The notes under the pieces: model-generated
What the model saw: the letters and a program-made list of their open reading frames with translations, nothing else
Told to the model about the DNA's origin: nothing
The model's database searches: none
Translations under genes and position numbers: made by a program
NCBI GenBank assembly: GCA_946807835.1
Contig: OX327712.1
Location: 18,308,001-18,372,000, forward strand
Source of the DNA: Ailanthus altissimus
Taxonomy: Eukaryota; Streptophyta; Magnoliopsida; Sapindales; Simaroubaceae
Direction of reading: 5' to 3'
Length of the DNA stretch: 64,000 bases
In this document: piece by piece, positions 1 to 13,115 of the stretch
Layout of the letters: each line of letters opens with the position of its first letter
How positions within the stretch are numbered: position 1 is the stretch's first letter

Positions 1-1640
1 TAATCTATCAAATTTAAAGTAAAACAAAAAGACAATGTTTTGTTAAATAAAAAAATATTAAAACGATCTGTGTGATGCTAGCCGGATGCTTTCACCAAAA
101 AAAATTAAATTAAAAAAATGATTGGAGAGTAAAAATATAATTCCAGAAAAGTCTACCACATAAGCATTTATCTATCAAAATTCAAGAACGCGTTGAACTC
201 ATTTTGGGAGTTGGTTCGTGAATTCAATCTATTAAAGTGGAATTATCAGGTATGAAAACATTAACAAAAATCCAGCAACTTTATTGTAGTAAGTGGAAAT
301 TTTGGGTATGGGTTTTGTTGTAATCATGAAATGAGTAAAAAGATAAATAGATATTATGAACTTTTATCATATGATGTTTGAAAAGGCCAAAAAAAGAAAA
401 TTGTTTGGATTGCAGAAAATATGTGAGTAATGGGTTTTGATTCTTGCTAGATTTGAGCTTATTTGAAGAATTTATGCATTATTTGTATAACTTTTACTTA
501 TTTATGGATTATTTTTCTAATAATTTTTGTGGAAAATTATTTGTTGAATTATTAAAAGGTGACATGCTAATATGATCTTAAAAAATAAATTAAAAATATT
601 TGATGATTAATTTTGCTTTCTACAATGTAAAGTTTAGTTTTGTGATTTATGACTTATAAAGTATTTTTGGTAAAATTAGGTATTTTTTTTATATTATTCT
701 TTTATGACAGTATGTTATATTTTATATCTTTGAATTAGTAAATTAATTTTTATGTTGGACGGGTTGGTGATGGATATAATATCTGTCAAGATCAATTTTT
801 GTGGAAAAAATATTAAGTTGAATGATAATGATATAGATTGTCTTAGTTTGATCAGCTTGGTGAATGAAGTCTATATAAAAGACACAAATACGATGATGAG
901 GAGTTTTAATTAACAACTATCATCCTCTATTCTAATGAAAGGAAGCTTTTGGGCAATGATAAAGATTTCGTGAAGGTTATGCAAATGATTCTTAACAATG
1001 GATTTGATATGTTATATTTAGAGATGAAACTGGTTACATTAACAACTATCCCAATTACAATGCCCAACCCATTATCCTACCAAAATGAACAATCACCAAA
1101 AATACAACAAACTAATACCAAATCCTAACTTATATGCTATATTATGATTATTGAATTTTTGTTGAATCTTTTTGCTACTGTTATTATTGCATTATTTATT
1201 GCCATTTAAAATACTGTAGATGATTGTTTTGTATTATTCCACATTAGCATTTTATTGTGAATATTGTCATTAGCTTCATGAGCATTGAATGAGCTTGGAT
1301 TGACATTGATGGTGCTAATCTTATCATTATGTTCTAGTTTATTATTTTTGGATGAGAATGGTATTAGTTTTGCTTAAAAAGGCATGTGCCCCATTTTTTA
1401 ATTAGACAAAAAAAATAAGCAATTTGTCATTTTTTTATAATTATCTTTTTAAATTATTATTAATTTTTTCAAGATTTTAATAGTTCAAATTTATTATAAG
1501 GGTAAATAAGTAAAAACACATTTTTTTGTTATAATATAACATAATTTTGGTAACGATAAGAGGGTATCGATACTTTTTAATACAACCGGCAATAAAAAAG
1601 ACTTTTAGAGATCTATATCTTTATTTTTTAGATTATTAAT
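1..1640. other. Gene-free AT-rich stretch, possible MULE trace
   Basis: No long open frame lies here. Around 760-1030 a broken plus-strand reading (GNDKDFVKVMQMILNNGFD, then LYLE) loosely resembles the N-terminal region of plant Mutator-like transposases, but stops and frame changes interrupt it. No terminal inverted repeats were found. The MULE reading is a weak guess; the rest shows nothing recognisable. Confidence 0.25.
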
Positions 1641-1646
1641 CAACAT

Positions 1647-2010
1647 ATGAAACTTTCAGACTTTTTGAGAGGTTATAAAAATGGTATGAAACATAAGAGA
1701 AAACATACAAGTCTTGAAGATTTTGTTATTCGCATCAAAATTAAGGAGAAGAATAAACTTAGATATGAAACTGAAAAGATCAAGAAATTAAGTTTCAAGG
1801 CTAATATTATTGAAAATCATCCTCCTTATGATAACACAAACAAGTGTTTAAACCTAATAATAAGTATTTTAATAACAAGAACTAAATTTTAAGAAGAAAT
1901 GACACTACTGTATTTTTGGAAAACTTGGGCAATATATTAACCAACGTTGGCAGAAGGTTCAAAAGAAAGAAGACAACAATCCTCCTAAGGCTAATTTGGA
2001 TGAAGGAGAT
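1647..2010 (+). pseudogene. copia gag fragment
   Basis: The frame starting at 1647 gives an 81-residue product with a basic stretch (MKHKRKHTSLEDFVIRIKI) typical of the copia gag (UBN2-type) region just before the zinc knuckle. No intact CCHC knuckle is visible after it. Gag would package element RNA. The fragment is followed by stops and cannot make a full capsid protein. Confidence 0.6.
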
Positions 2011-2559
2011 TAAATAGTTGTTATTAGTGGTCCTCAAAGTGAATATTATTGCTGTTAGAAGCAAAGATTATGTGATTGATTTTAGAGCTAATAAACACTT
2101 ATGTGTGATAAAATTTCTTTCTTTGAATATTCTCTAGTGAGGGAAGGAAAAGCATTTGTTTACCTTGACGATTCTTATTCTACACCTATTTTAGACAAAG
2201 AAAAGGTTCTTTATATATTTACTTCTGGAAAACTGTCTCATTGAGTAATGTGCTCTATGTTCCAAATATAAGGTACAATATTGTGTTAGTCTTTGTTTTT
2301 AGTAAGGCATGATTTAAAGTGTCTTTTCAAGAGGAAAAGTTCTAATGACAAGGAATAAGGTCTTTATTGAGAAGGGCTCTAGTTTTGGTGAACTCTTTAA
2401 ACTCTATTTATTTGATATTATTATGAATAGAAATAATGTTTCTTTTGTTTATATTGTTAACTTTATTGATTTATAGTATGGTAGACTTAGTCATGCGAAT
2501 CATTCTTATATCAAAAGGAAGACAAATTATGGTTTATTGTCAAATATAAATACATCAAA

Positions 2560-3260
2560 AGATAAAAAAAAATGATATATATGTGGAATCTAAGTCTACA
2601 AGAAAGACATGTAAAACCAATGTTATAAAGAGAAAATGAGATTCTCAATTCAATTAATAGTGACTTGTTGATTTAAAACAAACTATGATTAGAGAGGGTA
2701 AATAGTATTATATTACCTTTATAAATGATTTTTTGTGATATACAAAAGTATATCTTTTGAAAAATAAAGATGAAGCAAGAGAAAAATTCTTGATGTATAA
2801 AAATGAAGTTGACAATCAACTTAATAAGAAAATTAAAAGATTAAGAATTGATAGAGGAAGTGAATATCATTCAAGCATTTTTAATGCTTTTTGTCAAGAA
2901 TATGGTATTATTCATGAAGTAACACTTTGTTATTTACTTGAATCAAATGAAGTAGTAAAAAGAAAAAATAGAACATTGAAAGATATAGCAAATGCCATGT
3001 TAGTTAGTTTCAGGGAAGCACAAAATTTATAGAGAGAAGCTATGTTATTAACTTTTCATGTTCAAAATAGAATACCCTATAAGAAAATAAGAAAGAAACT
3101 TATGAGTTATGGAAAGACTATACACCTAATTTGACATACCTCAAAGTGTGGGATTGTTTTGCGAAGGTATTTATACCTAATTCTAAAAGGTAAAGGTTAA
3201 GACTTAAAACTGTTCATTGTTTTTTTTTTATAAATATACCCAAAATAGTGCTACACATAG
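2560..3260 (+). pseudogene. copia integrase core fragment
   Basis: The open part at 2757-3031 (91 residues) matches the copia integrase core: KNKDEAREKFLMYKNEV, then a DRGSEY segment holding the second catalytic Asp, and KRKNRTLKDIANAMLVS. A segment around 3030-3260 continues the family (plant copies have an ELWK/LRVWGC-like region) but in broken frames. The catalytic Glu region reads SNEVVKRKN, so a Glu is present. Integrase would insert element cDNA. Stops on both sides make it non-functional. Confidence 0.8.
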
Positions 3261-3639
3261 ACTTTTAGTATTACAAAATGAATACAATTTTGATACAAAT
3301 ACCATTATAGTGTCTGAGAATGTTGAATTCGTTGAACCTACTTTTTCTAAGGAGGTTAGTATTGAAAAGTTTTTATCTAAAAAATGAGTCATATGATGGT
3401 TATTCTAGTTCAAATATTAAACCAAGAAGAAGTAAAAAAAAAGGGAAAGTATTGGATTTGATGGATATTTCTATGTTTTTCTATCTAAAAATGATCCACA
3501 CTTATAAAGAAGTTATGACTTAATGTGATGCACCACTTTGGAAAGCGACAATTAATAATGAACTAGACTTAATCATAAATAATTATGTATGAGAATTAGT
3601 TAATCTGTCTCTAGGGATTAAACTTATTGGGTGTAAGTA

Positions 3640-4545
3640 GATATTTAAAAGAAATTAAAAGCTAACAAATCTCTTGATAAATATAAGGCAAGATTATTTG
3701 TTGAAGGGTATATTCAAATGAAAGATATAAATTATTGTGATACATATGCTCTAGTTATTAGAATTGCAACCTTTAGAGTTTTGATTGCACTAACTGTAAT
3801 ATATCAATTGCATATTTATAAAAAGAATGTAAAATTGCTTTTCCAAATAGAGACCTAGATGAAGAAATTTATATAAAACAGCTAGAATGTTGTGTTACTC
3901 TAAGAACTAAGCATAAAGTGTGTAAACTTATTAAGTTTTTGTATGGCATAAAACAAACATCAAAATAGTGGCATGAAAATTTTGATCAAGTATTAGTATC
4001 AAATGAGTATTTGATAAATGATTCAAAAAAATATTTACTTTAAACCTATAGATATTAGCACACATGTGATCATATGTCATTATGTTGCTGATATGTCTAT
4101 ATTTAGTTTGAGCATAGAGATAATAAATGAGATCAAAAGAACGTTTGCTTTTAACTTTGATATAAAAGACATGGGAGAATCAAATGTAATACTTGGCATT
4201 AAAATCATTAAAATTGATGATGGTCTTATATTATCACAAGAACATTATATTGAAAAGTTTATAACGAGGTTTTTTTTTAAAATTATAAAGCCTGTTTATG
4301 CTCTATATGATGCAAACACCTCACTTAAGAAAAACGTAAAACATAGTGTTAATCAAACACAATATGCTCAAATCGTTAGTAGCCTGATGTACCTAATGAA
4401 CACTATTAGGTCTGACACTACATATATTGTAGGCAAATAAGTAGATCTAGTTAAAATCCTAACAAGAATCACTGGATTGCTTTAGAGAGGCTTGTAAAAT
4501 ACTTAAAAGGCAAAATTGATTATGGATTAAATTATAAAAGTGTTG
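3640..4545 (+). pseudogene. copia reverse transcriptase fragment
   Basis: A broken frame from about 3640 reads LDKYKARLFVEGYIQ, the start of copia RT. The open frame 4018-4440 (140 residues) holds the palm region, with YVADMSIF where active RTs have YVDD, then LGIKI and ILSQEHYIEKFI, and a segment leading towards RNase H. The first catalytic Asp of the YxDD box reads Ala, so even this part is dead. Coding similarity stops at about 4545, where foreign DNA begins. Confidence 0.8.
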
Positions 4546-5156
4546 ACTTTTATAGTCATGTGAATTACTATTTGGTGATAACAAATTCAAGTTAATTATA
4601 ATACAATAGTCTATTAGGCATTGAAGGTTTAAGTACATAAGTGAGGTATATTATGAGCAAGTGAAATACTTATCATAACTTAAGAATTTCAAAAACTTAA
4701 CAAAGAAAAAGATTTTTTTTATTTAATAATTATAATAGCACTTTACGAGACTGAGTGCACAAATTTGGTGTCATTAGTAAGATAATCATGTCATTTTTTC
4801 AAAAAATTTCATAAAGGTCGATTTGGAGTTTTCTACAATAAGTTATGATTAGTAATTTAAGCATGCTAAACCAAAAAGTGCAAAGTAGGTGTGCAATTTG
4901 ATAAGAGTTTTGACAACTTGTTAAAATAGAGATCAATTGGCTATGACCAGAGCAATTAGCTCCAATAAGTTTGAAACTAGCTAAACTAGTTTGTTGAAAT
5001 CGAAGGTACAGTTCCGGTTTCAATGACTATATCCTTGAATTTTGATAAATTGGTTGTGGTTTTCAAAAGGGGTTGTGTGGTTTGAATATGAGAATCAGTA
5101 TAGACATTGGTCATGTGGAGTGCTAAACCACATAAATCTTTTGGTTCTATTCTTTT
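4546..5156. other. Unidentified sequence interrupting the copia element
   Basis: This sequence lies between the end of copia RT coding similarity and the solo LTR that starts at 5157. Short open frames here have no recognisable domain. It may be part of another insertion into the copia element that was later hit by the solo LTR. Confidence 0.3.
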
Positions 5157-7321
5157 TGTTGACATATTTTAGGGTGTATGCATGTGATTGTATACATATT
5201 GAAAAACTAAACACATGTATCATACACACGAATTTGGCAGCGGAATTAAACATGTAATCAACATATATACATGTACTTAAATTCTTAACAATTTAAGAAT
5301 ACATAAAACATACATTTGAAGACCTCCAATAAAGATTTCAAATTCGAATTTCTTTGCTCCAACTTTGAGCTCACCTTAAAGTACACTTTTGTTCAATTCT
5401 AGTTCACAACAATCTTGTGGGATTGTGAAACTAGAATAGCAGCAATATAATCTCTAGCAATAAGGTTTGTATTACTTGAAAGAAAAATAAGAAGAATTTC
5501 TTTTTCTTTTTCCTTTGGTTTTTCTTACAAGTCTTTGTTCAATGAAAAACTCTCTCAAAACCAACTCTTCCTTTTCCTCTCAATCCTTACACGAAAATTG
5601 ATTCACACACTTGTTAACACAAATGAAACCTAACCAATTTTAATGCTCTCAACACTTCACAAGTGCTCCATCAAAATTAGATTAAGTGGCCAACTACCAA
5701 AATAATTTTTGGTGGCCATTTTAATGGTCTAATAAAATTAACCATTAATCACAAAATGGTGCTCCACTTAATTTAATTTATGTTTCTCAAATTAGGTATG
5801 TCTTCCATTTAGGAATAAAATAACAAATAAATAAAATTATATTTTATTTATTTAAATAATATTTATTTATTTATTCAAAAACTATTTAAATAATTAATAT
5901 TTACCTTATTTAATTTTACTAACATGGTTAATGGGTGAATTTATAGTAAAATAATTCATGGAATAAAATTGTGCCACTTATTAACATCTAATTAGTTAAT
6001 AACTCTTGTCAACTAATTAAATGATATACTTAACATTTAAGTTTAAACAAGTGTACAACCCGAGGAACCTCGAAACATATTTTTGGTTTGCTGAAATTTC
6101 TAGGATGGAACTGTTCAATCCATTATGCTGCCCCAGTGTATAATGAGTACACTTTATATTGTGAGACTCTCTAGGTCCACGCTCGAATTTTCATATAGAA
6201 TTCCTCCATACGTCCGTGAACGATACCCTCCACACACGTTACGGATATTACAAAGCGGCGCGTTAGACCATACAAGTTGAGGTTATAACATATTCGTATA
6301 ATTCCTCCATCATTTATATTCGGATAGAGCAGAGATATAGATCAACACCGTCAAATCTCCATATGCCCGACCGAAAGCTTATCTTTAGAATTGTATTTCA
6401 ATAAATAATATTCCCAAATACTTTTGTAATATTATTTATCCCTAGGGTTAAACTCTTTTTTCGAGAATTACTACTTATAGCCATAAGACTTTTTGAAATA
6501 CAATATTTAGAGCATTAGGATATAATACTCACCCAAATGAGCTGATGGATCCCATATCTATGCACACCAGACTCCATGAGCATCGGACCATACCCAGCGA
6601 TACCCAGCGGTCAGACTATAAAAGGTTTCTGACATGTGTAGAACCAAAGTATGACGGATCACTCACAAGCCCACGGTGGCACTCAGGTCAAAGGACCACG
6701 AATACTACTAAACTCGAAGGACCCTCCATTGACAGCTTTATGGGATGTCTATTGGAGATCTTTGTGAGTTTGTTCAGTATTCAGTCCTTATTGAATATAT
6801 GTATCTCTATACGAGCTTCCACTAATCTCATAGTTTGCTAAGACTAACCATCTGAACTATCAAGATATAGACATACACCAATCTATATATTTATTAAGGT
6901 ATTCACTGACAGACCAGCATCAGTGAAGATAGATTAGGAACATAATATTTGAGAACAGATTTGCATAATGACATTTTCTAGCACTATTTGCAACTACGTC
7001 ACTACTAATATATTCTTAGGTCTTTGTCTAATTTCAGACAAAGCTCTAACTCTTTAGATATCGCTGACTCTTATAACCTGATAACTCTTATCATTGCCAA
7101 CTCTTAGCATTTATAACTCTCAGCGTTACTAATTCTTAGCACTGATCTAAACTCATTTAGACCAGATCTAAACTCTTTCAGATCGTACAATGTCTGAAAT
7201 GTTACAAGTATCTTACCATATATAAAATATAATTAGCGATTTAATGAAATGATAATACTAGTAAAAATATTAAACAAATATTCATACATAAAGGGATGAC
7301 ACATAATCACAAATTCCAACA
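5157..7321 (-). repeat. Solo LTR, 2.2-kb family, copy 1
   Basis: The unit begins TGTTGACATA and ends ATTCCAACA, and is flanked by near-identical 5-bp duplications (ctttt at 5152-5156, ctttc at 7322-7326). It shares its terminal regions and a conserved core (around 6540-6760, containing GCATCGGACCATACCCAGCG) with copies at 9681, 13116, 16113 and 34252. No internal retroelement domain lies inside, so it reads as a solo LTR. It is inverted relative to copies 3-5. The short open frame at 6545-6841 falls in the conserved core and is not coding. Confidence 0.75.
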
Positions 7322-7459
7322 CTTTCTATATCTTACTCTCTTATTTTTTTGAAATAGATTGTGCTTCAATTTATTTATAATGTTAGTAATTGTATAAATT
7401 TTTCATTTTAGAACGTCAATTTTTAAATATCTAATTCACTCACTCTTTTTAGGTTGCCT

Positions 7460-7970
7460 TAGCTTTAATTTCAAAAGGTCTCTACCAATATTGGAAGGAT
7501 ATGTTGATGCAAATTGGGTAACATATTCAAATGATATTAAATTGACTAGTGGTTACATATTCACTATTAGTAGATGTGTTGTATTTTAGAAATCATCTAA
7601 GTAAACTTCCATAGCTTAGTCTACCATGAAGTCCAAGCAAATAAAGCATCTTCAGAGGCCAAGTGGTTAAGAAATCTTTTAGTCGATCTTCCCATTTATT
7701 CTTACTCTCTTACTTCATTATCAATGTATTGTAATTGTCAGGCTATAATTATAAGAGCAAAAGTAAATTTATAATGAGAAAAGTAAACATATTCGTTTAA
7801 TATACAATATTATTAAGCAACTATTAGAATCTAGGGCAATGAGCCTAGATTTTGTGAGGTCAGAGTTAAATTTGGTTGATCCTCTAAAAAAACCATTAAA
7901 TAGGTGGTTAGTTGTAAGCATGTCGAGGGGGATGAGACTTTTTCCTAAAACATAAGGTAAGAGTGATGGT
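7460..7970 (+). pseudogene. copia RNase H fragment (tail of the 1.6-kb element)
   Basis: The plus-strand reading has LEGYVDANWVTYSND, then LTSGYIFTISRCVVF and KSSK, followed by a region like the C-terminal copia RNase H, with several stops. It supplies the RNase H part missing after 4545, so it is the right half of the same disrupted element. The enzyme would degrade the RNA of RNA-DNA hybrids. Confidence 0.75.
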
Positions 7971-7990
7971 AATCCCACCTATGCAATTTG

Positions 7991-8990
7991 ATCCTATAAA
8001 ATAAGTTCATAATGGCAACAATATGTCAATTGTTGTCTTGTAGCATTATCGGTTTTATGAGTCCTCCCTATGGCAGAGATAATGCTTACTATAATGTAAA
8101 AGGATGAGCGATAAAACTCTTAATGAATTCTATATTCCAAATTTGCATAATGGTGTATTTAAACTACAAAACACACTTGATGGAAGTTTACTTAAATAAA
8201 TGTGGAATTGTGTTAGTTCCTATGAAAGTTAGATATGTATCTTTATAGCACTTATGAAATTCATGAAAGCACAGGGCCAACAAAGTGTCAAACAGTAGAA
8301 CAACAAATTTAATAAAAAGTCCAAAATAAGCAATCGTCCCTCTGTCTTACACTAAATAAATATTGGTTCATAAAAATTTTATGTTTCACCAACTTCAATG
8401 AGATATAGATTATTATTCAATGGCTAGTTTATAATCTGAAAAGCACTAATACATATATATTATTTATTTTAAAATAATCTAAAAAGCACTAGAAATAATT
8501 ATGGTAAATTAATTATTTATTTTAAAATATGTAGAGATTGTATAAATGTAGTTGAGTATTTCAAAATACTAAATCCCACATGGGATAAATATGATGGGTT
8601 TAAGAATCCCACACATACAAGAGTAGATTGCCTAAGCCCATTCTAGAAATTTGATCTAGAAAACTAGTTAACTTAGTATATGCATCCGTGCATCACATGC
8701 GAGGGAGAGTTGTGGGCTTGCAGGGCTTCGTACATGTGCGTGGGGTTAGCCTAATTTTTTTTTTGGTTGGTTTGAAATTTGGATTGAGCTTTATAGAATG
8801 CAAATTTGATTGTTAAAGAATATAATTTGTATTTGCAAATTTAATTTGGTCGTTATCTAATTAAATTTATAAATTAATATTGTTGTTATAATTAATTTAA
8901 CATTTTGATTATTTTGTTTGAATTTTAAAACAAATTATAACTTGTCTATTTATTCGTATGAATTAATATTATAACAACTAATTTAATACT
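7991..8990. other. No gene recognised
   Basis: AT-rich sequence without coding signal. A segment near 8570-8740 (AATCCCACATGGGAT and neighbouring GC-richer sequence) resembles the promoter part of plant LTRs, but no partner or boundary was found. Confidence 0.3.
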
Positions 8991-8994
8991 ATGC

Positions 8995-9095
8995 ACTTAC
9001 TTAAATAGCTTAATGGTAAAGGTTTGCAGTGTATTTCTCTATTAAAGTAAAAATCTTAAGTTCGAACCCTCCTTTCCCATGTTAAAAAAGTTAAT
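8995..9095 (+). mobile_element. tRNA-like SINE relic
   Basis: An A-box-like TAGCTTAATGGTAAAGG (about 9006-9022) and a B-box-like AGTTCGAACCC (9059-9069) sit at tRNA spacing, followed by an A/T-rich tail. No cloverleaf with good stems can be drawn, so a functional tRNA gene is unlikely. A tRNA-derived SINE or tRNA pseudogene fits best. Confidence 0.45.
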
Positions 9096-9334
9096 ATTAT
9101 ATTAACAGTCAATAAATTTTTAGTATAAATAAAGGGTCCTGAAAATGGTTTGAGGGAGTCATTGATCTTGCATTTTGCTATTTTTTTTTTGCTCTCTCAC
9201 AAAATTTGTCCAAACATTTGTTAGTTATATTGTTGTTCTAGTCTATTGCACTTAGGAGTGCAACATTGCAATAGAAAATAATCATTCTATCCTAGAAATC
9301 AAATTGCCTTTCTTACCCTGTATTGCATCTAGAT

Positions 9335-12300
9335 TGTTAAAAAAAAGTAAAGCAATGAAAAAAAAAATAAAGAAACACAAGAAAACTGTAAATGCTACAT
9401 CTTTATTGTATTATATTGTATATAAATTGTTACATACTAAGCCTTTATATAGGCTAAAGATTAACCTAATTAAGGAAACATAATATAATATATTAATTCA
9501 ATTTATAAAAAATAATGTTAAATATGGTAGAGATTGATTTATTAATTTTCGATATCTTTAACATCCTCCTCCCCCTTTAAACTTAAGATTGTACAATGTT
9601 GAGTTTGAAAAAAAAATTAATGGTGAGCGTTGAGAAACAACTGTTGTCAGAAGAGGTAATCATTATCGAAGAGATGAGATTATTGGGAGTTGATTATTCA
9701 AGGGTGTTTGCATGTGGGTTTTGTGTTTAACAACAATATATACATATCTTATACATATAATCACATGGCGAAAGCTTAAAATATTGCAGTAAACACAATC
9801 ATTACATATTAAAGGAATTAACAGAAATGAAATTGAGAAATAACCCTTGAAGTCTTTGGATGAAAATTGTTGAAGTCCACCGAAATTTGATCAATTCTAG
9901 TAATCAACAATGGTGGGTTTGATTATCTAGAATGACAGCCTTTGATCCAGCAAAAGTTTAACAACTTAAACTTATGTTATTTATTTTTTTTCTTTTGATT
10001 AACACTTAATTAATTAATCAAAACCTATTTTGCTAAATTGGTTTTATGCCTTATAAAAGAAAATTATGAATTCAACTCTTGAATCCAATAAATTAGAAAA
10101 CAATTTCTTTTTTCTCTCTTTGTAATGGTTGACCAAATTTTTAGTAAAATGAAAATTAACAAATTTATGAATTTTAATTACATTTGTCTTATTTATACAA
10201 ATGAATTTAATTTCATTTTATAACACTTAATTTCAATTTGCATTTAATCTAAACTAATCATAGTTAACTCTTAACTCTAGTTAGGTTAAATGAATATTTA
10301 AATATTCTAACTATAGTTAACACTTAACTCTAGTTAGGTAAAAGAACATTTAAATATTTTAACTATAGTTAACTAACTTAACCATGGTTAGGTTAACTTT
10401 TACTTAACCATTAAGTAAGGTTAACTTAACTTAACTATATAGTTAACTCTTAATCATAGTTAAACTAAAATATTTATTTAACAATTAAATAAATAAATAT
10501 TTATTTGAAATATTTAACAATTAAATAATCATTAAATAAAATTACATTTATATCCCTACTAGGTTACCAAGTTAACCTAAAGTAGGTCCCACCATCTAAT
10601 CAAATACTTTAGTTAACTTAACCTTAGTAAATTGCTGGATTTTACTGTACTGAACTATTCAATATGGTACGCTACCCAAGTGCTCAAACAATACGTTTCA
10701 TATTGGGACTCCCTAGGTCCAAGCCCGATTCATCAAATGGAACTATTCCATAAGTCCGTGATCGATGCCCCACGTACACGTTATAGATATTACAAATTAG
10801 CGCGTTAGACTTTATATGTTGAAGTTACTACATATTCGTATAATCCTCCCGTCATTATATCCTAGATGAGCGCGATATAGATTATTACCGTTAAATTTTG
10901 ATAATTTCATCCATTTCTTTATCTCCAGATTCGTATCTTAATGAACAATATACGCAAACACTTTTGCTATAATGTTCAAACCTGTAGAAAACTCTTTTTC
11001 CAGGTTGATTGCTTATGACCATAAGACTTTACAAGATACAATCTCGAAGTTTTGGATATACAACCTATCTATGTGAGCTGGCAGATCCTATATCTACGTA
11101 CATCGAACTCCATGAGCATCGGACCATACCCAGCGACATGTAGCGGTCAGACTATGAAAGGTCTCTGACATACGTGGAACCAAAGTATAGTGGATCTTCT
11201 ATAAGCCCACTGTGGCGCTCAGGTCGAAAGACCACAAATACTACTCAACTCGAGAGGACATTTCTTTGACGATTTCATAGGATATCTATTGGGGTCCTCG
11301 TAAGTCTGTTCAGTATCCAGTCCCAACTAAATACCTATATGTCTATATGAGTTTCAACCAAGCTCATAGTTAACTAAAAATAATCATTTGTACAATACAG
11401 ATATAAACATATACTAATCTATATTATTATGTTTCATTAATAGACCCTTATTGTTGAACGTAGATCAAGAACTTTTTATTTGAGAAGATACTTATATAAT
11501 GACATTTCTTAGTATTTATTGTAATTCTTTACAACTATGTCATTACTAGTAGATTCTCAGGTCTTTGTCATATTATAGATAAGGTTCTAACTATTTAGAT
11601 CTTGTTGGCTATTATAACCTGCTAACTCTTAGTAGTGCTAACTCTTAGCATTTATAACTATCAGCATTGCTAACTCTTAACTCTGGTCTAAACTTTTTTA
11701 AACTAAATATGAACTTATTCAGATCATATATATTGTCTATAATGTTACAAGCTTAATTACCATTTAATAAAGGTTATTAGCGATTTAATAAAATATTCAT
11801 TGCATAAATATTACAAAATAAATATTCATACAAACAGGAATGACGCGTAAGCACAAACCCTAACAGAGACAACCATTATTAGAGAGATGTAACCATTGTC
11901 CGAGAGTGATAACTATTATCGGAGAGTGGCAATGTCATTGGCGAATGATAATGTTGCGATGAGTGATAATGTTGCAGCAAGTGACAAAATTGCCGGAAAG
12001 AGACAAGCATGTTGGGAAGGTCAACCATTACGAGTGCAAACGTGTTGATAGAGACACAGAAAATTAACTATTGTGAGTGTAAGTGCATTTAGAGATTTAT
12101 CCACAAATTTATTTGAAATTGTATAAATTAAAGAAGACCCATAAAAATAGAAAATTACAAAAGGACCTAAACTTAGGTAAACTATAAACTGTTTATAGAA
12201 TTTTAAAAAATTTACAAAAAAGTCCTTATAGAAAAACGGGGTGTCAAATAGAAAAACTGACACTGTAGATTGATAGATCGAACCATGAGGAGTCAAACGG

Positions 12301-12980
12301 AGGTAAAGATGTCAACTCACTTGCCATAAATTACCAAGGATCAAAGTTTGATTGAAATCAGAGAAAGTGGACTGTGGTGGTGTGTGAAGGCACGTTGCAG
12401 CTCCGATCAGCTGCATGTACTTTAGATAAGATGGCCGGCGGTGTCTGAACATCTTGGTGTGAGCGATGACAGTTCACTTTCCAAAGAAATTGATGGCAAA
12501 CAAAAGTGGAGGTTTACCGGCGTGAGAGAAAGAAATCTAGCGTGTAGTTAATTCTGATCTCGTATTTGAGTATTTTCGGTAAGGTTGTGACCGTGTGTTG
12601 AGTCTTTAAGGAAAGGCAGTGTATAGTCATACGCTGAAAAAGTGATTGTCGGTGAATGAACAATATCTGGTAACAAATAAACGATAACTAGAAAAACTTA
12701 TCTTGTGAAATTCTAACAAATTAAGAAATGAACAGAAATTGAAAAGAAAGGCCTAAGAAAGAACTGTAACTAACTTTGATAACATGTTAAAAAAGATAAA
12801 GTAGTGAAAAAATAAAGAGACACAAGAAAACTGTAAATATTACATCTTTACTGTATTATGTTGTATAACAACTGTTACATAATAAGCCTTTATATAAGCT
12901 GGCAATTAACCTAAATAAGTAAACAGAATATAATATATTAATTCAAAAAAATAAATGGCAATTATAAATAAGGTAAGATT
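9335..12980 (-). mobile_element. Small non-coding LTR element, split by solo LTR copy 2
   Basis: Direct repeats of about 190-230 bp lie at 9335-9563 and 12785-12975; both contain the CACAAGAAAACTGTAAAT segment. The left one ends in TTAACA followed by a pyrimidine tract at 9564-9580, which is a polypurine tract on the minus strand. Beside the right repeat, 12768-12784 carries a degenerate PBS-like sequence (minus strand TGTTATCAAAGTT). The right repeat loses similarity after about 12975. The internal part has no coding domains and is interrupted at 9681-11865. Confidence 0.55.
9681..11865 (-). repeat. Solo LTR, 2.2-kb family, copy 2
   Basis: The unit runs from TATTGGGAGT to CCCTAACA, with flanking 5-bp duplications gagat (9676-9680) and gagac (11866-11870). 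The conserved core around 11080-11260 aligns with copy 1 in the same orientation. It has inserted into the small LTR element spanning 9335-12980. It has no coding content. Confidence 0.75.
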
Positions 12981-13115
12981 TGTTGTTACTGCTACTATTG
13001 GTTTGTCTGCATTGCTACTGTCATTATTTCTATTGCCATTTTTGCACTGATTTTATTGTTATAGCTACAATAGGTCAACTGTTGTTGTGCTGCAGTTAAA
13101 ATTCTATATTGTTGT

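Larger units (their letters stand above)
1647..7990 (+). mobile_element. Decayed Ty1/copia element, internal part, interrupted
   Basis: Fragments of one copia polyprotein occur in the canonical order gag, integrase, reverse transcriptase, RNase H on the plus strand, with many stops and frame changes. The RT/RNase H junction is broken at about 4.55 kb and the RNase H tail resumes at about 7.46 kb. A solo LTR (5157-7321) and unidentified flanking DNA lie in the gap. No LTRs belonging to this element were recognised. It is an old, dead copy. Confidence 0.75.

Noticed and set aside
6545..6841. 98-codon frame with a peptide similar to frames at 13697-13957 and 16586-16798
   Set aside because: The likeness comes from the conserved DNA core of the 2.2-kb LTR family. 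The corresponding reading in copy 2 has a stop, and the frames have no start context or domain.
8995..9075. Functional tRNA gene
   Set aside because: A and B boxes are present but acceptor and anticodon stems do not pair.
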